Below are positions 32,673 to 42,178 of a stretch of 64,000 nt of DNA, piece by piece. This DNA comes from Acholoe squamosa (Eukaryota > Annelida > Polychaeta > Phyllodocida > Polynoidae). The position numbers and the translations under genes are program-made. Numbering within the stretch: the first letter of the stretch is position 1; every line of letters starts with the position of its first letter. Below the pieces are notes generated by a model that saw nothing but the letters and a program-made list of their open reading frames with translations, made no database searches and had not been told where the DNA came from. The DNA lies in assembly GCA_949317995.1 (NCBI GenBank), contig OX439043.1, positions 60,467,339 to 60,531,338 on the forward strand, given 5' to 3'.

Positions 32673-33371
32673 TTTTGCATCGACTACAGAAAGCTGAACG
32701 GCTTGACAAAGAAAAACTCCTATCCCTTACCAAGGATAGACGAGACCTTAGACTCATTGGGGGGGAATAAATACTTTTGTATCCTCGACCTCCAATCTGG
32801 GTACTGGCAGATCGGGATGGACCCTAAGGATATGGAGAAGACAGCCTTCTCGAGCCATATGGGACTATTCCAGTACAACGTTTTACCTTTTGGGCTGTGT
32901 AATGCACCGGCCACTTTCGAAGCTATGATGGAGGAAATGCTGAGCGACCTTCTTTGGAAGAGTTGTCTGGTGTACCTCGATGATGTCATAGTATTTGGAA
33001 AGACTTTTGAGGATTGCATGAGCAACCTCAAACTAGTCTTGAAGAGAATCCTAGCAAATGGGCTGAAATTAAAAGCAAAGAAATGTAATTTATTTAAATC
33101 ATCTATTACATATCTCGGCCGTATAATAACTCCTGACGGCGTAAAGGCCGACCCTAAAAAACTCCAGACAGTGTCCGAATGGCAGAAACCCATATGTGCG
33201 AAGGAGGTAAGATCCTTCCTGGGCTTCTGCTCATACTATCGAGAATTACTCCAAAGTAAGCTACCCCTTACAAATATTGGCACATTGGACCCCAGGTCGG
33301 GCAAAGGAACGTTTTCTATGGGGAGACGAACAGGACATAGCCTTCAAGCAAATAAAACACTTGTTTGCTAA
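32673..33371 (+). pseudogene. pol: Reverse transcriptase core (element B pol)
   Basis: The RT palm and fingers include FCIDYRKLN at the start, LDLQSGYWQIGMDPKD (near 32,785), LPFGLCNAPATFE (near 32,884) and the catalytic YLDD at 32,973-32,984, followed by thumb motifs (YLGRIITPDGVK near 33,112; EVRSFLGFCSYYRELL near 33,206). All catalytic Asp residues are present. The reading frame fails near 33,265 through a small indel, and the polymerase continues in the next frame (33,277-34,113). Confidence 0.88.
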
Positions 33372-34113
33372 CACGCCAGTACTGAAATATCCAACTGCGG
33401 ATGATCATTTCATTCTGGACACAGACGCTAGCAATGATAGTATTGGTGCAGCCCTGTCGCAGGTCCAGGACGGGGTCGAAGTACCAATCGCCTTTGCTAG
33501 TAACACTCTGAATAGGGCACAACGAAACTATTGCACCACCAAACGTGAGTTGCTGGCTGTGGTGGTGTATACTAAAATGTTTCTACACTTCCTATGGGGT
33601 ACCGACTTTACTCTCCGAACTGACCATTCATCCCTAAGGTGGCTACTTAATTTTAAGGACGCCGAAGGTATGATTGGCCGTTGGCTGGCACACTTGTCAG
33701 AATTTGGGTTGGAGCATAGCCAGATCCAACATAGACCGGGCTCAAAGCATATCAATGCAGATGCCCTTTTCCGGAGGCCTTTCAGAAGGTGCCAGAAAAT
33801 TGATTGTGATGATTGCGGGGCTCACAACGCGGTGGTCGCAACGGTTCGAACTAAACAGTCGATGCCATTGCCTAGCGCCGGTATGGAAAACGTTATAGAA
33901 TGGCCAGACGAAACCATCCTACATTTCCAACAAAATGATCCCGCTATCAAGAGAGTGAATTGTTACCTGAACAAGAATGCCAAGCCCGAACGGCTGGCAT
34001 TGTCCCTCGAAGACAGAGAAACCCGCAAATTTCTAGCCCAATGGACCGAGCTAGAGATTCGAGACTGTGTCGATGGAAAACCTGTCCCACAAAGGACAAG
34101 CTTTTACAGATAG
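33277..34113 (+). pseudogene. pol: RNase H domain (element B pol)
   Basis: The RT connection and RNase H are present: LDTDASNDSIGAAL (near 33,415), the Glu in TKRELLAVV (near 33,540), LRTDHSSLRWLL (near 33,616), and a final HINADALFRRP (near 33,748). The region just before integrase (MENVIEWPDETI) is the segment with which degraded element A begins. A frameshift near 34,070 (deleted bases relative to element C, which reads EIRDGILCRWK here) leads into the integrase frame. Confidence 0.85.
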
Positions 34114-35012
34114 TGATTCCTATGTCACTAAGACGAGATATTTTGTTTTATTGCCACGGGCATAAAACGAGTGGACACTTCGGGAAGAAGAGGACCTTAG
34201 AACCCCTAGCCAGGAGGTACTACTGGCCAGGAATGCACAACGACATCATAAGATGGGTGATGACTTGTCCCGAATGCGGCAGGAATAAGCCCGGTCCAGG
34301 AATGGGAAAGATGCCCCTGGCGCAAGAGCTATTCGGAGTTCGATTCGCCCGGGTAGCTATTGATATCATCAGCGGAATCGAGCCCACACCCTGGGGCAAT
34401 ACTTGCATGATGGTAGTAACTGACTACTACACCAAATACACTCGAGTATATCCTTTACCTGACCACAAGGCAGCCACTTGCGCTATTGCCTTCGTGAAAG
34501 GATGGGTGTTACATCTAGGTGCACCATTAATGATGCACAGCGACCAGGGACGAGATTTCGAGTCCAACCTGTGGCAAGAGATGTGCCACTATTTGGCCAT
34601 TTGTAAAACTAGAACCAATCCATACAGGCCACAGTCTGATGGCCAGGTAGAAAGATTCAATCGAACATTGATACAAGTCCTTAAACCCTTGGTAAATTCT
34701 TGCCAGGACGACTGGGACGAGCAATGTGACTTTGTAGTACATGCTTATAATAGCACTGTGCATGCCGCGACAAACTGCTCCCCGAATTTGTTAGTATTTG
34801 GGGAGGACATTATAATGCCCGCTGATCTGGTATATGGTGTTATAGGGGTAAGCCCCGAAGCCCCTTGTACTGTGATGTTTGTGGAGTCTCTGCGAGACCA
34901 ATTTAAGAGAGCGTATGAAGTAGTTCGAAATGAACTACTAAAGAACGCGAATTGGCAGAAAGTTGGGTATGATACCCACCTAAAGCCACGACAATTCAGT
35001 GTGGGCGACTGA
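34070..35012 (+). CDS. pol: Integrase zinc and catalytic domains (element B)
   Basis: An HHCC zinc domain (HGHKTSGH near 34,155; CPECG near 34,268) is followed by the DDE core: Asp in AIDIISGIEP (near 34,358), Asp in MHSDQGRDF (near 34,540), and Glu in PQSDGQVERFN (near 34,645). All catalytic residues are present. The frame ends at TGA 35,010-35,012, where element A has CGA at the same codon, so this is again a C-to-T nonsense change. The upstream part of the open frame (33,960-34,070) is out of frame with the real RNase H end. Confidence 0.88.
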
Positions 35013-35543
35013 GTGTTTAGGATGCATGAACCTTTAAGGTGCAAGAAATTGATCTCGAGCTGGGACAGACCTCATGTGGTCACCCGAATTATATCTGAGA
35101 GCACCGTTATGCTTATGAGTCTAGCTAAAGGCCGCATGAATAAGTCTAACGTGTGTAGGTTGAGGAGATGGAGGGGACGAGATGCCGCCAACTCCGAGTG
35201 TGACGAAATTTCCAAACAGATGAATGAACAGAAGGACGAGATCCTAATGAAGACCAATAAATTGTCGAGGAAAATGAAGGGTATGGCCCCAAAAAGGAGA
35301 AGTGGCCGACCTGCTAAAGTGGCGAATGAGAAAAAGCCAAAGAGAGGACGACCCCGAAAGGTCGAAACTGACACGAATTTAAAATCTAATCGTAAGAAAA
35401 TTGTCTTGGCGGAACGGAGAACTCGAGGTAGGGGGAAAACGTTGGCACGTTCCACTGGACCTTCTCGAGAATCTCAGTTGAACAACAAAGGAAGAGAGGT
35501 GAGACGCAGTCCCAGAATTGCCGGGCGGACTGCCGTTACTTAA
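35013..35543 (+). CDS. pol: Integrase C-terminal domain with AT-hook-like tail (element B)
   Basis: The frame continues after the TGA at 35,010. It contains a GPY/F-like module (SSWDRPHVVTRI near 35,055) and then a long basic tail with RSGRPAK (near 35,299) and KRGRPRK (near 35,341). These resemble AT-hook cores, which bind the minor groove of AT-rich DNA. Element A has equivalent KRGRPCK and KRGRPKK words near 1,360-1,420. The tail ends with RRSPRIAGR and TAA at 35,541. It may direct integration to AT-rich DNA or chromatin; that function is inferred. No chromodomain is recognised. Confidence 0.75.
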   Translation: MFRMHEPLRCKKLISSWDRPHVVTRIISESTVMLMSLAKGRMNKSNVCRLRRWRGRDAANSECDEISKQMNEQKDEILMKTNKLSRKMKGMAPKRRSGRPAKVANEKKPKRGRPRKVETDTNLKSNRKKIVLAERRTRGRGKTLARSTGPSRESQLNNKGREVRRSPRIAGRTAVT

Positions 35544-36061
35544 TGTTCCGAAATCACAACGAGTGTATTGTCCTCTTTATGTGTCTTGTTATGTGTTTGG
35601 AGGTTGAGATACCTCGAGTACGATTCGAAATACGACCATGCCGGACATTACCACCCTACTCATGGTTCCTGTGGGTGGCAGACAGCTTGGCTGACGTGTA
35701 CGCATGATGCTACATGTTATTTTGCCGAACTCCTGTCGATATGAGTAGCGGAGGGGGTAAGTCCACCAACGGCCTATGGAGAAAACCAACCCCGACCCCT
35801 GGTTATCCGGGGTAGTACGGACGCCTGCCACGAGCGGGAAGGGGGGCGCTAGAGAGCGGAATGTCAGAGTGGCGCAGTGCAGTGGTGCATGCGCAATGGT
35901 TCCGCATCGCTTGTTGTGCCTCTAATATCGCTCACAAGGTAAGACGTGCCGCTGTTTCCTCTGCCACTTATAGTGACAAGTTCTTCCTAGCTGACTGCCA
36001 TTGACTCCTTCTGTTCCTTGAACGAAGGAGAACAACCCCCTGAGCCGTCTGAGCCCGAAAT
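35544..36061 (+). other. Integrase-ORF3 spacer (element B)
   Basis: No ORF is seen in this 518 bp stretch. Conserved words with element A (ggttatccggggtagta near 35,802; gtggcgcagtgcag near 35,870; 'ccgtctgagcccgaaatatggctcag' spanning the ORF3 start) suggest a maintained function such as a promoter or splice acceptor for ORF3. Confidence 0.55.
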
Positions 36062-39000
36062 ATGGCTCAGTCAGAGGTGATGGCGACCGTAACGGCCAAC
36101 CCCGAAGGACACCCTACTCCACTTCGAGCCCAAGACGAGGCACCCCGAAGTCCAGTAGTAGAACTAATGGACACCACCGAAATGGAGTCACCCATCCCCG
36201 AAACGGCTCCCGACACCCTGAGCATCCTGAGAGGTGCAGAACTCATCGCCCTGAGAACCCCACGCCCGAGTACGACTGAAGGAACCACCCCTTCAGTCAT
36301 CATCGAAGTCCCCGTGACTTTCACCGACCGACCACCAGCTGTTGGGTACGTGAACGTGACCAAGGGATTCATCCGGACGGCCACAGGCAAGAATCGGTAC
36401 TGTCCACCGAAGTACCTTGGCCTTAAAGGCGAACCTCCACGGCTGATACCCTATGATTTACAATCTAGGATCTGCCGTGGATGCACCGACACCGGAGTCA
36501 CTGACGTCTCCGACGTCTGGTTCGAAAACTATTTCGGACTCGCCGAAGCGATGTGCATTAGCGATGGCCTAGTTGCCGTTGTTGACGCCATCTGCGAGGA
36601 CGAGCGAATTAGGTCACAGACAGCGTACCCCCTGCTGTATGGCCTAATCGGGTTCGAGGAACGCCTTCCCAGCATTCACTCCCGCGAAGTCCTCCTCCCA
36701 CAAGGACCACCCCGAGAACGCACCTACGCGTTCATGTCTGATTCCCAGAAAAACTCTCCTGTTCGTGAGGAAGAAGACGCTTTGTTGGCGGACCCCGAGC
36801 TCGAGAAAGAAGAGCAGAGAATGGCCAACGAGACCGCTCGCGACGGAGACATGGCCAGCAAGATCCCCGAAGCTGCCTCGAGCCTTGAGGGTGGAGCTTG
36901 CTACTCCACCAAGGTAAACACCGCCAAGGAAATGAGCCTCGAGGAGCTTGATGCCCGTCAAGAGGCCATTGAACGCGAGCGCAAAGACTTGATGAAGCGC
37001 AAGTCGAAACTCAAGAAGGATGTGGAGAAAGCCAAGACAAGCCCGAGGCTAAGCCCAAATCGAGCCGCCGTAAGAAAAAGGTGGTGGAGGAGACTCTCGA
37101 GGCTCACGGAGTCGAACCCGGAGTGGTAAAACCACAAAGGAGGATGACGCCCCATCCCCCTCAAGATCTACCCAGACGAGACCTTCTCGAAGAACGACCC
37201 CTCTTACCCCGGAGCCCGTTAGTAGCACCGCGGTCGAGGAGGAAGAGATCCAGGAAGAGGGCAATGGAGACCGGCAGGTTGCCGAAATGAGCCGGCACCT
37301 GCTGGAAAACATTGACTCGTTGGAGGAGCCCCTGGGGGACGCCCCTGACGAGACCTGTTTGAACAAGTGGGTCAACGCCCGAACCGGATTCCCGGACTAT
37401 ACCCCGAAATGTTTTATGGACTGTCAACGTCACACTGACAGCTATTCGATTCCTCCCGCCACCAATCGCGACGGCGATAGTGACGACGAGGAATGGATGA
37501 AAATCCTAAAGAAGGACTCTGGCCCCGCGAAATTCTATCGCGTGTGGGTAGCCTCGCTCGGGGACACAGTTAAGACGCCTAAGTCTTACTATGGCTTCGA
37601 GCACCGAACGAAGCTCCAGTATGCAGCTTCGAGCTGGACACCCTCAAACCCGACATGCCCGTTCGAAATCTGCGTCAACGCCTCAGAGACTGAGAGAGTC
37701 TGGCCATCAAAAGACTCGTTCTTCAGACACCTCGTGGAGCATCACATGCACCACGGGCTGGTGTACCGATGTTCCAATGAGAAGAACGAGAACAAGAAAT
37801 GCCAGGGGCTGAGAACCACGAGGCGAGGACGCATGGCCGAGCACTTAGCTCAGGTCCATGGTCTCAAAGCCAGCAACGCTCGACTCAAGGCCCTGAAACT
37901 CCACGAACGACTTATCTTGAAGTGGGACCAGATGACCCCCGAGGAGAGATTGACCATCACCATGAGGACTGACCACCTGTGCCACATGGTCGAGGGGAAG
38001 CAGGACGCCTACTTCCTCAAGAACGTGCGTTCTCACCGATTTGACATGTCTGCCGAAATGCACTGGCGTGTCAAAGTCCAGAGGAGAGATCCCGACGCGG
38101 TCGACCGTCATTGAGGACCCCGACCACACCCCGGTGGCGACCCCTGACGGGACGCCAAGCGGCCAAGGTCGGAGTCACAGTCTCCAGCCCCAGCTCCTGA
38201 ACATAAGAAGAGGTCCCCCGATCCTAGCACGATCTCGGGTGCTACATCCCGAGACCCCTCGAGCCTAGAGCACGTCTCGCCCCTGAGCTCGAACACCCAT
38301 CGACCTGTAGCAGGGACCTCGACAGGTAACCACCAGACCTGGTTCGAGGGACGGAACACCCTCTCACATTCTGACTGGTTTGCAGGTCACCCTGAGTCTA
38401 CCCTTTGGTACCAGGGCACGCCAGTGGAGGATGCCTTGCTCGCCAGACTCAAGGCACAGTCGGCTGAATCAGACGAGTTCCCCACTCTGTCTGAAACCCA
38501 GACACCAGGCCCCGAGTCCCAGACCCTATTTCCTTTAGGGAAACCAAAGTCAATGGGTCCCCCTGCTGCTCCTGCTACTGCTTCTTCTCGAGGGCAGGTC
38601 CGACCTGTGGACCCGAAACGACCCGGACGTGAACTCGTTTTGAAAGACCCCAGTCAACCTCTCCCCGAGGTTGGTAGGGGCCGAGGCCTGACCATAGACG
38701 AGAGTGGAGCTGTAGTTGGGTCGTCTCGACGAACCAACACCGCTACCCCATCCCCAAGTGCCACTGCCACTTCGAGCTCCACCTATGAGAGCGGTTCTGA
38801 TACCCACACGACTCCCGTGCCGACCCCTCCAGCACGAAACATGAAGACCACCAATGTGTTACATTTGGTGAAATCTAACTTCGAGCTGGAGGACCCCGAT
38901 GATTACATCAGAAACCGGACGCAGGAATCCTGTGAGATTCAGGCCGATGTCTTCCAGGCGTGGCAGGAACGACATATCAGTCAGGCCACCGGCTACCTTC

Positions 39001-39580
39001 GAGGTGTCACCGAAGGCGTTTTTGAATGTCTGCATGAGATTCAGTGGCGAGAAATCGCCCGAATCTCACAGGACATGCAGGGACAGGCGAGGGACCAGCT
39101 TCGGGCCTCGCTTCAACGAGAGAACGAGGCCAAGGCCATGAAACTGAACCTGAGTCGCAGCTTCAGGAGCTGAGGAGCCAGTACGACCACCAGGACGTTC
39201 GATTCATGGCAGTGTTCGGCTGCTTCATGAAAGATTGGGATGGCACTGTCGAAAGTGCCTTCAAAAAGCTCCAGGCCAAGTTGCAGGAGGCTAGGCAACT
39301 CGAGGCGGACATCGAATCCTTTGGATTCACTAGCATGGCCACCCCGAGAGCCTCCGCCAGTGCTGGCGCGCCCCCAACCGGACCCGAGAGGGAGCCTGAA
39401 GGCGCCACTGCTGCCCCAATTGTCACCCCGACTAGACAAACCGACGTGCCAGCCTCTACCCCCGAAGCAGCCACGGTAGCCACAACCCCTGCCCAAACAC
39501 CAGTGGTCCATAACCTGATCAGTTTGGACTCCGATCCGGAAACCCATTCTGGGGAAACGGTGATGGAGACGGACTTGTAG
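36062..39580 (+). pseudogene. ORF3 of element B: conserved Cys/His and coiled-coil protein (about 1,170 codons)
   Basis: This long third ORF follows integrase, from ATG at 36,062 to TAG at 39,578, and is not an envelope by any visible sign. In order it has a Pro/Thr-rich N-terminus; a globular region with VWFENYFGLAEAM (near 36,518); a Lys/Glu coiled coil (36,930-37,040); the acidic motif SDDEEWMK (near 37,480); a Cys/His block with CPFEIC, VEHHMHH, a C-x8-C pair (YRCSNEKNENKKC) and HLAQVHG (37,655-37,862), like two irregular zinc fingers; a Pro/Arg/Gly linker; and a C-terminal coiled-coil domain (38,880-39,330). Frameshifts lie near 37,040, 38,110-38,180 and 39,145. Elements A and C carry the same ORF, with C strongly diverged but with the Cys/His and acidic motifs kept. 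Its function is unknown; chromatin, RNA or capsid roles are possible. Confidence 0.75.
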
Positions 39581-39834
39581 CACTCGATGTAGGCAAATAC
39601 AGTTAACGACCCTGCCTTATGGGATCTTCGAACACCAAGACTGTGCCCCGAACCCGATGGATGTCCGGACGGATGCAGACCCACAGAACCCAATGGACGT
39701 ATCTACATCTTCCCATCTTGACCAGGGCACACCACACAGCGATGCGGCTTGCCACCACCAAGTCCATCATTCGCCGAATGGATCTGCAGACAAGCAGTGA
39801 ACGACCCCGAAGACACCCCAAAGTTAATTATTAT
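39581..39834 (+). other. ORF3-LTR interval (element B)
   Basis: This short untranslated stretch is shared with A (19,615-19,872), the right arm (48,533-48,796) and, more weakly, C (57,160-57,439). Common words include 'cagggcacaccacacagc' and 'gcttgccacc'. No obvious polypurine tract was found before the proposed LTR start, so that boundary carries uncertainty. Confidence 0.5.
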
Positions 39835-40928
39835 TGTACAGCAGACCCACTACGCTGGTGGGCTGCTATAGAACCATATTATATATAATTTAATTAACCA
39901 CTAGTCCTCTTACCTTATGCATAAAAATATTGTCTCTGTTTTAATAATTTCGATCCTAACGTCGTCCACTAGGACCGAGCTCATAAAACATGTCAATTTG
40001 TTAACAGTAAAAGAGAATAATTGGTGCTATAAACCTACAAGATCTGTTACTGTAATGCTATTTAATATTTCTCAGGTACACACCAATTGTGTTCATATTT
40101 CGAGGATAGTAGTGGTATAGAGATATATATGTATATTCTTATAGTTATAAAAACCCATAGTTATTGTAAACTGTGTAAAAAAAACTAGTATATAGTGTTC
40201 ATACCTGAACAGCGAAAATGTTCTTTTCGGGTCATGCAACTTAGTATCACATATAATTACAAATATGGTATATCGTTATTTAACATACATTTAAATACTC
40301 TATGTACGGTCTCGGACATGTTCTTCCGAACTTGTTTCGACCCATATCTCTCTTTAATCCTATTCCATAGTGTATATGTATGTTTACTTTTTTTTAAATA
40401 TTTATATGTGGTCGACTCCTATTATTAAGACGTCACACAAATAACATATCACGTTCTACTTCGAACTCTCGTTTATTACTTCGAGCCCTAATTTCTTAAG
40501 AATAACGAAGTTGTTACTCTGTTAAATTATGTTATTTTTGCACACCCCTTTCCTTATTCTGGTGGGGGTAGTGTAGGGGCTCGTAGATCGTGATATAGTG
40601 TGAGCGTCTCCCTCGAGAGGGCGTTTCGAGCGGTGCGCCCATCACCGGTAGTCACTAGAGGTCTCCTCGACCCCTGGTCTCTGCGGGGTGGTGGCAGCAC
40701 TGTTCACCTCGCCCCAGCTCCTACCTGGGGCCGGGGAAGGCGTTAGTCTCGCTCTGCCTGCCAACGGAGTCGGACCACCTTTACCTGAGCTTGCACATAG
40801 CTAAGCAGTACACTTCGAGGTGGATGTAAAACATATACCGCAATAAATACGTGCCGGTTGCACTAACCCGAGATACCTTGTCTGGTTTTCACTTCGAACT
40901 AGTCGGGACATTAATCCGAACCACTACA
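39835..40928 (+). repeat. 3' LTR of element B (about 1.1 kb)
   Basis: It begins TGTACAGCAG with a hairpin (gcagacccac...gtgggctgc) and ends CACTACA. The start is inferred from comparison of A, B and C copies; the end is fixed by the 5' LTR/PBS junction at 30,479. It contains a GC-rich promoter-like block (40,560-40,760) and AATAAA at 40,842-40,847. Confidence 0.75.
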
Positions 40929-40929
40929 C

Positions 40930-40942
40930 TGGTGCCGTGACC
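40930..40942 (+). other. PBS copy after the 3' LTR of element B
   Basis: TGGTGCCGTGACC directly follows the 3' LTR (after one C), in the place where host flank should begin. It differs from the internal PBS (TGGTGCTGTGACC, 30,481) at one base. Palindrome-arm sequence resumes at 40,945. Confidence 0.85.
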
Positions 40943-40944
40943 AT

Positions 40945-41688
40945 AATAACACACGCGTCATGAGTTATCCATTGATTACTTGTTCAATAGCTATGCAGGT
41001 CATTCTTATTAGGTCCTATCCATGTCAGACACACAGTTATATTTAGGCCATCCTTGTAAGGTCCTATCAATGAAGGCCATCACATACAAGTGTCATTATG
41101 CTGAATAAATATTCCAAGGTTGATGTAACTAGTCGGAATAAATTCCACTACAAGGACCACAAAAAATACTGCAACTACTACATTCCATATTTATCATATT
41201 TTGCATTACAATTAAAAAAGCTTGCTGTTAGGATAGGTAAATGTAATACATTTTGTAGATTGACTAATGACTGTAGGTAAACCAGGCAAAATCCATACTA
41301 CTGTCACTTAGATATGGGACTTCCTAATATAAAGATTTTCTTACAAAAAGTGTATATCAAGAGTCTCTAACAAGTGGGGCATGTTAGTGTGGCAAGTTAG
41401 TAGCCCTCAGTTTACCTAGTGCAGGAGGTAATCTGATACAGTGTTTATCTATAGACAACCTGGTGGTGTGTTTGCCTATAATGCCTGGGGTGCCCTTATG
41501 AGGTATAGTGGCAGGACAGGGGGTGAGGTAACTACCATGGCACAGATGAGCCATCTATTGACTGTGTGTGGAATCACTCAGAAAACTGTTTCTGACTGTG
41601 TTTACTAAAAACATTTAAACACAATATCAGACACACTGAATACCTTGTGAGGTCTAGACTCAAAAACTTTGTTTTATGATGTAATATG
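40945..41688. other. Right-arm flank between element B and copia
   Basis: This is the reverse complement of about 23,218-23,960. Apart from palindrome sequence no gene is supported. A short ORF of 60 codons near 41,098 and its mirror near 23,630-23,812 are kept in both arms only because the arms are duplicates. Confidence 0.6.
41684..41688. repeat. Target site duplication ATATG (left) of copia
   Basis: ATATG is repeated at 46,990-46,994. The undisturbed site (cccaaaaaagggcatatt in mirror form, near 23,210-23,225) is present in the left palindrome arm. Confidence 0.92.
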
Positions 41689-41965
41689 TATAGCTGTGGT
41701 AGAGGAAGGAACACAGAGATGTTGCCTCTGCTGTGGTCTTCAAAGTTGTGAGACAGATTTATTGTTGGACAAAAGGCACATTGACTTCTGAGCATGCTCA
41801 GACTGTAACCAACAGGTTCTGATGTAGTAAAAGTATTTAGCTACATAACACTAGGGGGAGACACCTATAGTGAGGTAATAGTTCATAGTGTGACCACTAG
41901 GGGACACCACTGTTTAGACAGTCTCTTAGAGTTTGGCATATATATAGGAAACGTTATATTCAACA
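41689..41965 (-). repeat. 3' LTR of copia
   Basis: This 277 bp repeat is identical by eye to 46,713-46,989. In element orientation it starts TGTTGAATA and ends AGCTATA. A purine-rich stretch (GAGAAGGAG in element orientation, 41,966-41,976) lies directly upstream as the polypurine tract. Confidence 0.95.
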
Positions 41966-42178
41966 CTCCTTCTCGGTTCTTATATATAAATATAATGTTC
42001 TCATATGAATTGTCTTTCACATCATAAATGAAAAATAATAATGATAATAATTACAAGATATGAAAGTAGAAACTTCATAGACTAAGCTTTTAACTTTAGT
42101 AGCAGAAATGTCTTGTAAATTTGAGAGGAGCGGTTACTAGCACATGCACTCTGTCACCCAACTTTACCTTGGGTGCAA

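Larger units (their letters stand above)
30307..40944 (+). mobile_element. Gypsy element B, nearly complete, 10.6 kb, with ORF3
   Basis: The order is truncated 5' LTR (173 bp), PBS, gag, PR-RT-RNaseH-IN, ORF3, and a complete 3' LTR of about 1.1 kb followed by a 13 nt PBS copy. It splits the hairpin of the right palindrome arm. No target duplication is seen and the hairpin core is missing at the junction, suggesting insertion without normal integrase action or a later rearrangement. Coding regions carry stops and frameshifts. Confidence 0.85.

Noticed and set aside
37655..37862. Host C2H2 transcription factor gene
   Set aside because: The Cys/His block is inside ORF3 of LTR elements, present in three element copies at the same position after integrase.
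36062..39580. ORF3 as an envelope gene
   Set aside because: No signal peptide, cleavage site or membrane anchor is visible in any copy. Charged, coiled-coil and Cys/His regions dominate.
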